Shown in pieces: positions 6,201 through 7,172 of a stretch of 7,172 nt of DNA. The stretch is taken from the NCBI GenBank assembly GCA_028871265.1, contig JAGWNR010000032.1:1-7172 (forward strand), given 5' to 3'. The DNA is from Patescibacteria group bacterium (GTDB taxonomy: Bacteria > Patescibacteriota > Minisyncoccia > Phycocordibacterales > PALSA-1337). Under the pieces are notes generated by a model that made no database searches, had not been told where the DNA came from, and worked only from the letters and a program-made list of their open reading frames with translations. The number at the start of each line of letters is the position of its first letter. The stretch's first letter is position 1. The translations under genes were made by a program, and so were the position numbers.

Positions 6201-6700
6201 ATAATTTAATTGCTTTCAACAAAGAAGGCGACCGCCAGTCGACGGACCAAGACTCGCTCTTTGGAGCTATGTCCGACAAATCTTCTCTACCTGGCCTCAA
6301 ACTGACTCCGGCACCTGTGGCCGAGACCAAAGATCGATTAGCTTGGGAACGTGAGCTGCTCGGCTTGTACCTGTCCGGTCATCCATTGGAGCAATTCCGT
6401 TCAATCTTAGAAAAGCGCGACATGAATATTAGTAAGGCGAAAGAAGCAAAAGAAAACGCCGAGGTCATCATCGCCGGAATAATTGAGGAGGTCAAACCCA
6501 TAACGACGAAAAAGGGCGACCCGATGGCTTTTGTGCGCCTGGCCGATTTCACCGGCACAATCGAAGCCGTCGTTTTCCCGCGCACTCTATTTGAAAATCG
6601 CGCACTCATCACGACTGACCGGTGCGTTGCCGTCAAAGGCAAAATTTCCGACCGCAACGGCGAAAAGAGTCTGATTATTGATAAAGTAAATGGGTTGTAG
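3218..6700 (+). CDS. dnaE: DNA polymerase III alpha subunit with degenerate PHP domain and two inserted repeats
   Basis: This is the catalytic subunit of the replicative polymerase. The 1160-aa product has an N-terminal PHP domain (about 1-290, HLHTHSHYSLLNALP at the start), the C-family polymerase core, and a C-terminal OB fold (about 1080-1160). The catalytic aspartates fit D442 and D444 (APDIDMDMAD) and D604 (LKFDFLG). Other conserved blocks are RGSAAGSMVSYLSG (401-414), AQIGTFGTMLARGSVRDVARAMGFP (467-491), ALYRPGPMDN (681-690) and GYGFNKAHAASYGKVAYQTAYMK (792-814). QDSLF (1011-1015) fits a beta-clamp-binding motif. The E. coli-type tau-binding tail is absent. By alignment from memory, several PHP metal ligands are replaced (A42, R88, S138, Y253, and probably N17), so intrinsic proofreading by this domain is doubtful. 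Two extra segments, about 174-213 and 866-916, are encoded by structured repeats and interrupt spacing between conserved blocks. The ATG at 3218 is the only good start and has no ribosome binding site. Confidence 0.97.
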   Translation: MSRFTHLHTHSHYSLLNALPKVDELVKAAKSDGMTALALTDAGNMYGTIEFYKDCKKAEIKPIIGVDFYVAVRTRHDMQTGVDNRRTRLVLLAKDLTGYKNLIQLVTRSHLDGFYYKPRIDHELLEMYHDGLIAIAPSFSSDIAQAVRNKDLEKARLLINDYKKIFQVESRNIKAEADTSSEGPFAVRRHENERGGSPPPTRVPRRNVSVEASNFYIEITRHPEIDGHEELMQSLIKLARETDTPITAAHDVYYLKPEDREARETLMRVMQGGTGNDDKSDSDDEDFSFISSERARELFKDLPEALENNQKIADACNLELELGKWVFPNYIVPKGRTYDDELKRIVDEGRERRGIVETPELKKRVDYELEVIKNKGYAPYFLVVSDLLRHAHDAGILTTTRGSAAGSMVSYLSGITNVDPFYFNLPFERFLNPERPSAPDIDMDMADNRRDDMIKYARQKYGTDHVAQIGTFGTMLARGSVRDVARAMGFPVATGDKIAKLIPMGSQGFPMTIDRALKETAELDDLYKRDPEVSRIIDMAKKIEGCARHISLHAAGVVIAPTPLTDFSPLQTDPRSEGTEGDSKKIITQYDMHAIEDAGLLKFDFLGIRNLAILSDAVERVKKIEGLNIDIETIPIDDKKTFEMLARGETIGTFQLNGGGMTRYLMELKPTKVEDINLMVALYRPGPMDNINEYIARKNGLKPVTYMHPAMKKFLEPTYGVLVYQDDLLMTAIEVAGYSWGEVDKFRKAVGKKIPAEMAKQHELFVAGCQKHGGLSKKQAEEIWKLFEPFQGYGFNKAHAASYGKVAYQTAYMKANFPEIYMSAVLSAESGDTEKIAEIITECKRMNIPILPPDVNESFSQFTVIKDKKDKESKEENEREGMASFERPQAARLAPVGEIFQQENFVSRKGSLPERSTTTSYRIRFGLVTIKNFGQGIATAIITERKRGGKFKSLTDFLERVRDRNLNKKSLEALIRVGAMDCFGEDRGILLANLDNLIAFNKEGDRQSTDQDSLFGAMSDKSSLPGLKLTPAPVAETKDRLAWERELLGLYLSGHPLEQFRSILEKRDMNISKAKEAKENAEVIIAGIIEEVKPITTKKGDPMAFVRLADFTGTIEAVVFPRTLFENRALITTDRCVAVKGKISDRNGEKSLIIDKVNGL
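3738..3854 (+). repeat. 117-bp stem-and-two-hairpin element inserted in the dnaE PHP region
   Basis: Arms 3738-3767 and 3824-3854 pair with 24 Watson-Crick pairs, two G.T wobbles and one bulged T (3838). The only internal mismatches are two tandem GA/AG pairs, at 3743-3744 with 3848-3849 and at 3761-3762 with 3829-3830. Inside the stem are TCGC-AGT-GCGA (3771-3781; alternatively GTGC/GCAC at 3776-3787) and GGCGGG-AGCCC-CCCGCC (3800-3816). The element is translated as residues 174-213, an Arg/Pro/Gly-rich stretch (EGPFAVRRHENERGG). It lies between YKKIF (162-166) and NFYIEITRHPEI (214-225), blocks that are normally close together. Shared edges and fold link it to the element at 5848-5965. Confidence 0.8.
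5813..5830 (+). repeat. Tandem 9-bp direct repeat (AAGGATAAA x2) in dnaE
   Basis: Two perfect, codon-aligned copies of AAGGATAAA encode KDKKDK (866-871). They open a lysine/glutamate-rich linker (KDKKDKESKEENERE) that leads into the palindromic element beginning at 5848. Both sit between FTVI (862-865) and YRIRFGL (921-927), which abut more closely in ordinary DnaE proteins. It may be simple slippage in a tolerant loop. Confidence 0.6.
5848..5965 (+). repeat. 118-bp stem-and-two-hairpin element inserted in the dnaE C-terminal region
   Basis: Arms 5848-5879 and 5935-5965 pair with 26 Watson-Crick pairs and one G.T wobble. They are broken by a three-purine internal loop (5855-5857 with 5956-5958), one A.G mismatch (5874 with 5940) and one bulged T (5862). 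Two good hairpins sit inside. The first is CGGCGC-GGCTG-GCGCCG (5886-5902), extended by CAA/TTG after a G.G mismatch. The second is a complete 10-bp stem, GAAATTTTTC with GGAAAATTTC, closing an AGCA loop (5909-5932). The whole forms a three-way junction. It is translated as residues 877-916 (for example FERPQAARLAPVGEIFQQ) between FTVI and YRIRFGL. It shares GAGRGACCT and CGTGTCYCG edges with the element at 3738-3854. Confidence 0.85.
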
Positions 6701-6732
6701 AAAAATCCAATATCTTTATCTACAAAAAGCCG

Positions 6733-6741
6733 TGATATAAT
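6733..6741 (+). promoter_or_regulatory. Extended -10 promoter of the prsW-like gene, predicted leaderless
   Basis: TGATATAAT is an extended -10 that ends seven bases before the ATG at 6749. The match to the dnaE promoter (TGCTATAAT, six bases from the ATG) is close. No -35 consensus is visible 16-18 bases upstream and there is no usable Shine-Dalgarno; the GAGA at 6744-6747 is too near the start. The promoter sits in the 48-base gap after dnaE, so the gene can be expressed independently of it. Confidence 0.7.
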
Positions 6742-6748
6742 TAGAGAC

Positions 6749-7172
6749 ATGAACACCACCGTTATCATTTACGCCTTTGCCGCCGGAATTTTGCCGGCAT
6801 TTCTGTGGCTTTGGTTTTGGCTCCGCGAAGACAATCTCCATCCCGAACCTCGACTGGCCATCATGCTGACATTTTTGATCGGCATGTTATCAGTAGCCGT
6901 TGCCGCCTATTTTGAAGGAATCAGTACCGCATTTACCAACGGTCAAACCCAACAATACATCGTCTGGGCAATAATAGAAGAATTAGCTAAGAGTATTGCC
7001 GTTATTTGCATTGCCTTATTTTCCAGTCAAATCGACGAACCGATTGATTTTATGATATATTTCCTGACCGCCGCTCTGGGTTTTTCCGCTTTGGAAAATT
7101 CGTTGTTTTTACTGAATCCAAACACTACTAACAATTTTGCATCTTTTGTAGCTGTGGGCGATTTTCGCTTTA
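6749..7172 (+). CDS. PrsW-family intramembrane metalloprotease (partial, N-terminal 141 aa)
   Basis: PrsW proteases are multi-pass membrane enzymes related to the CAAX/ABI superfamily; the Bacillus member performs site-1 cleavage of anti-sigma factor RsiW. The visible part has a first membrane segment (about 4-25) followed by REDNLHPEPR (26-35), the family's charged Pro-Glu-Pro segment. Further membrane segments fall at about 36-55, 70-92 and 99-121. EELAK (77-81) matches the EExxK motif and FSALEN (112-117) matches FxxxE, both part of the predicted metal site. The remaining HxxxD motif would lie beyond the window edge, so activity cannot be judged. It starts at an ATG 48 bases after the dnaE stop and probably has its own promoter. 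Its substrate is unknown, and no sigma or anti-sigma gene is visible. Confidence 0.9.
   Translation, partial: MNTTVIIYAFAAGILPAFLWLWFWLREDNLHPEPRLAIMLTFLIGMLSVAVAAYFEGISTAFTNGQTQQYIVWAIIEELAKSIAVICIALFSSQIDEPIDFMIYFLTAALGFSALENSLFLLNPNTTNNFASFVAVGDFRF

Noticed and set aside
6695..6725. TTGTAGA/TCTACAA hairpin as a dnaE terminator
   Set aside because: The stem is a 7-bp AT-rich one with a 17-base loop and is followed by AAAAGC and not a T-run. An alternative pairing (6680-6686 with 6714-6720) is equally weak.
5399..6768. Minus-strand open frames opposite dnaE (5399-5884, 5917-6330, 6379-6768)
   Set aside because: They are antisense shadows of a strongly conserved coding sequence and have no family features of their own.

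Overview
The window looks like a chromosomal stretch from an uncultivated bacterium, most plausibly of the candidate phyla radiation (Patescibacteria, perhaps Parcubacteria). That guess rests on tightly packed genes, start codons that mostly lack a Shine-Dalgarno sequence, an unplaceable membrane protein, and palindromic repeats sitting in frame inside housekeeping genes. No rRNA or taxon marker is present, so the placement is an inference. The standard genetic code reads cleanly throughout.

Layout: positions 2-142 (+) hold the last 46 codons of an unidentified gene, followed by a possible terminator. A minus-strand pair follows: a BRO-N/DinD-like antirepressor-family gene (1720 to 905), and one base later rnhB, ribonuclease HII (903 to 238). 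A sigma70-type promoter (1727-1755) serves the pair. Just upstream lies a clear Rho-independent terminator (1799-1828, minus) that ends a 401-aa unidentified membrane protein (3052 to 1847). That gene is driven by a near-perfect promoter (TTGACA, 16 bases, TATAAT) and has a leader of about 95 nt. Divergently, dnaE (3218-6700, +) encodes the replicative DNA polymerase III alpha subunit. A PrsW-family membrane protease (6749 to the window edge, +) follows it.

The most unusual content is three palindromic insertions inside essential reading frames. rnhB carries a cluster of four GGTCAGACC-centred palindromes (about 511-597). The same core is translated in all three frames without a stop. dnaE carries two elements of 117-118 bp (3738-3854 and 5848-5965). 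Each has a long imperfect stem with purine G.A mismatches enclosing two smaller hairpins, and the two share short conserved edges (GAGRGACCT and CGTGTCYCG). All lie between conserved blocks of the host protein, so they resemble the in-frame palindromic elements known from Rickettsia, but in an unrelated lineage.

A second theme is transcription. dnaE and prsW both have an extended -10 (TGNTATAAT) ending only 6-7 bases before the ATG, with no ribosome binding site, which predicts leaderless mRNAs. The BRO gene has similar spacing. The divergent membrane-protein gene has a conventional leader. Functionally, dnaE (replication) and rnhB (ribonucleotide removal) are housekeeping genes. The BRO gene looks like an accessory insertion that has become the first gene of the rnhB operon.
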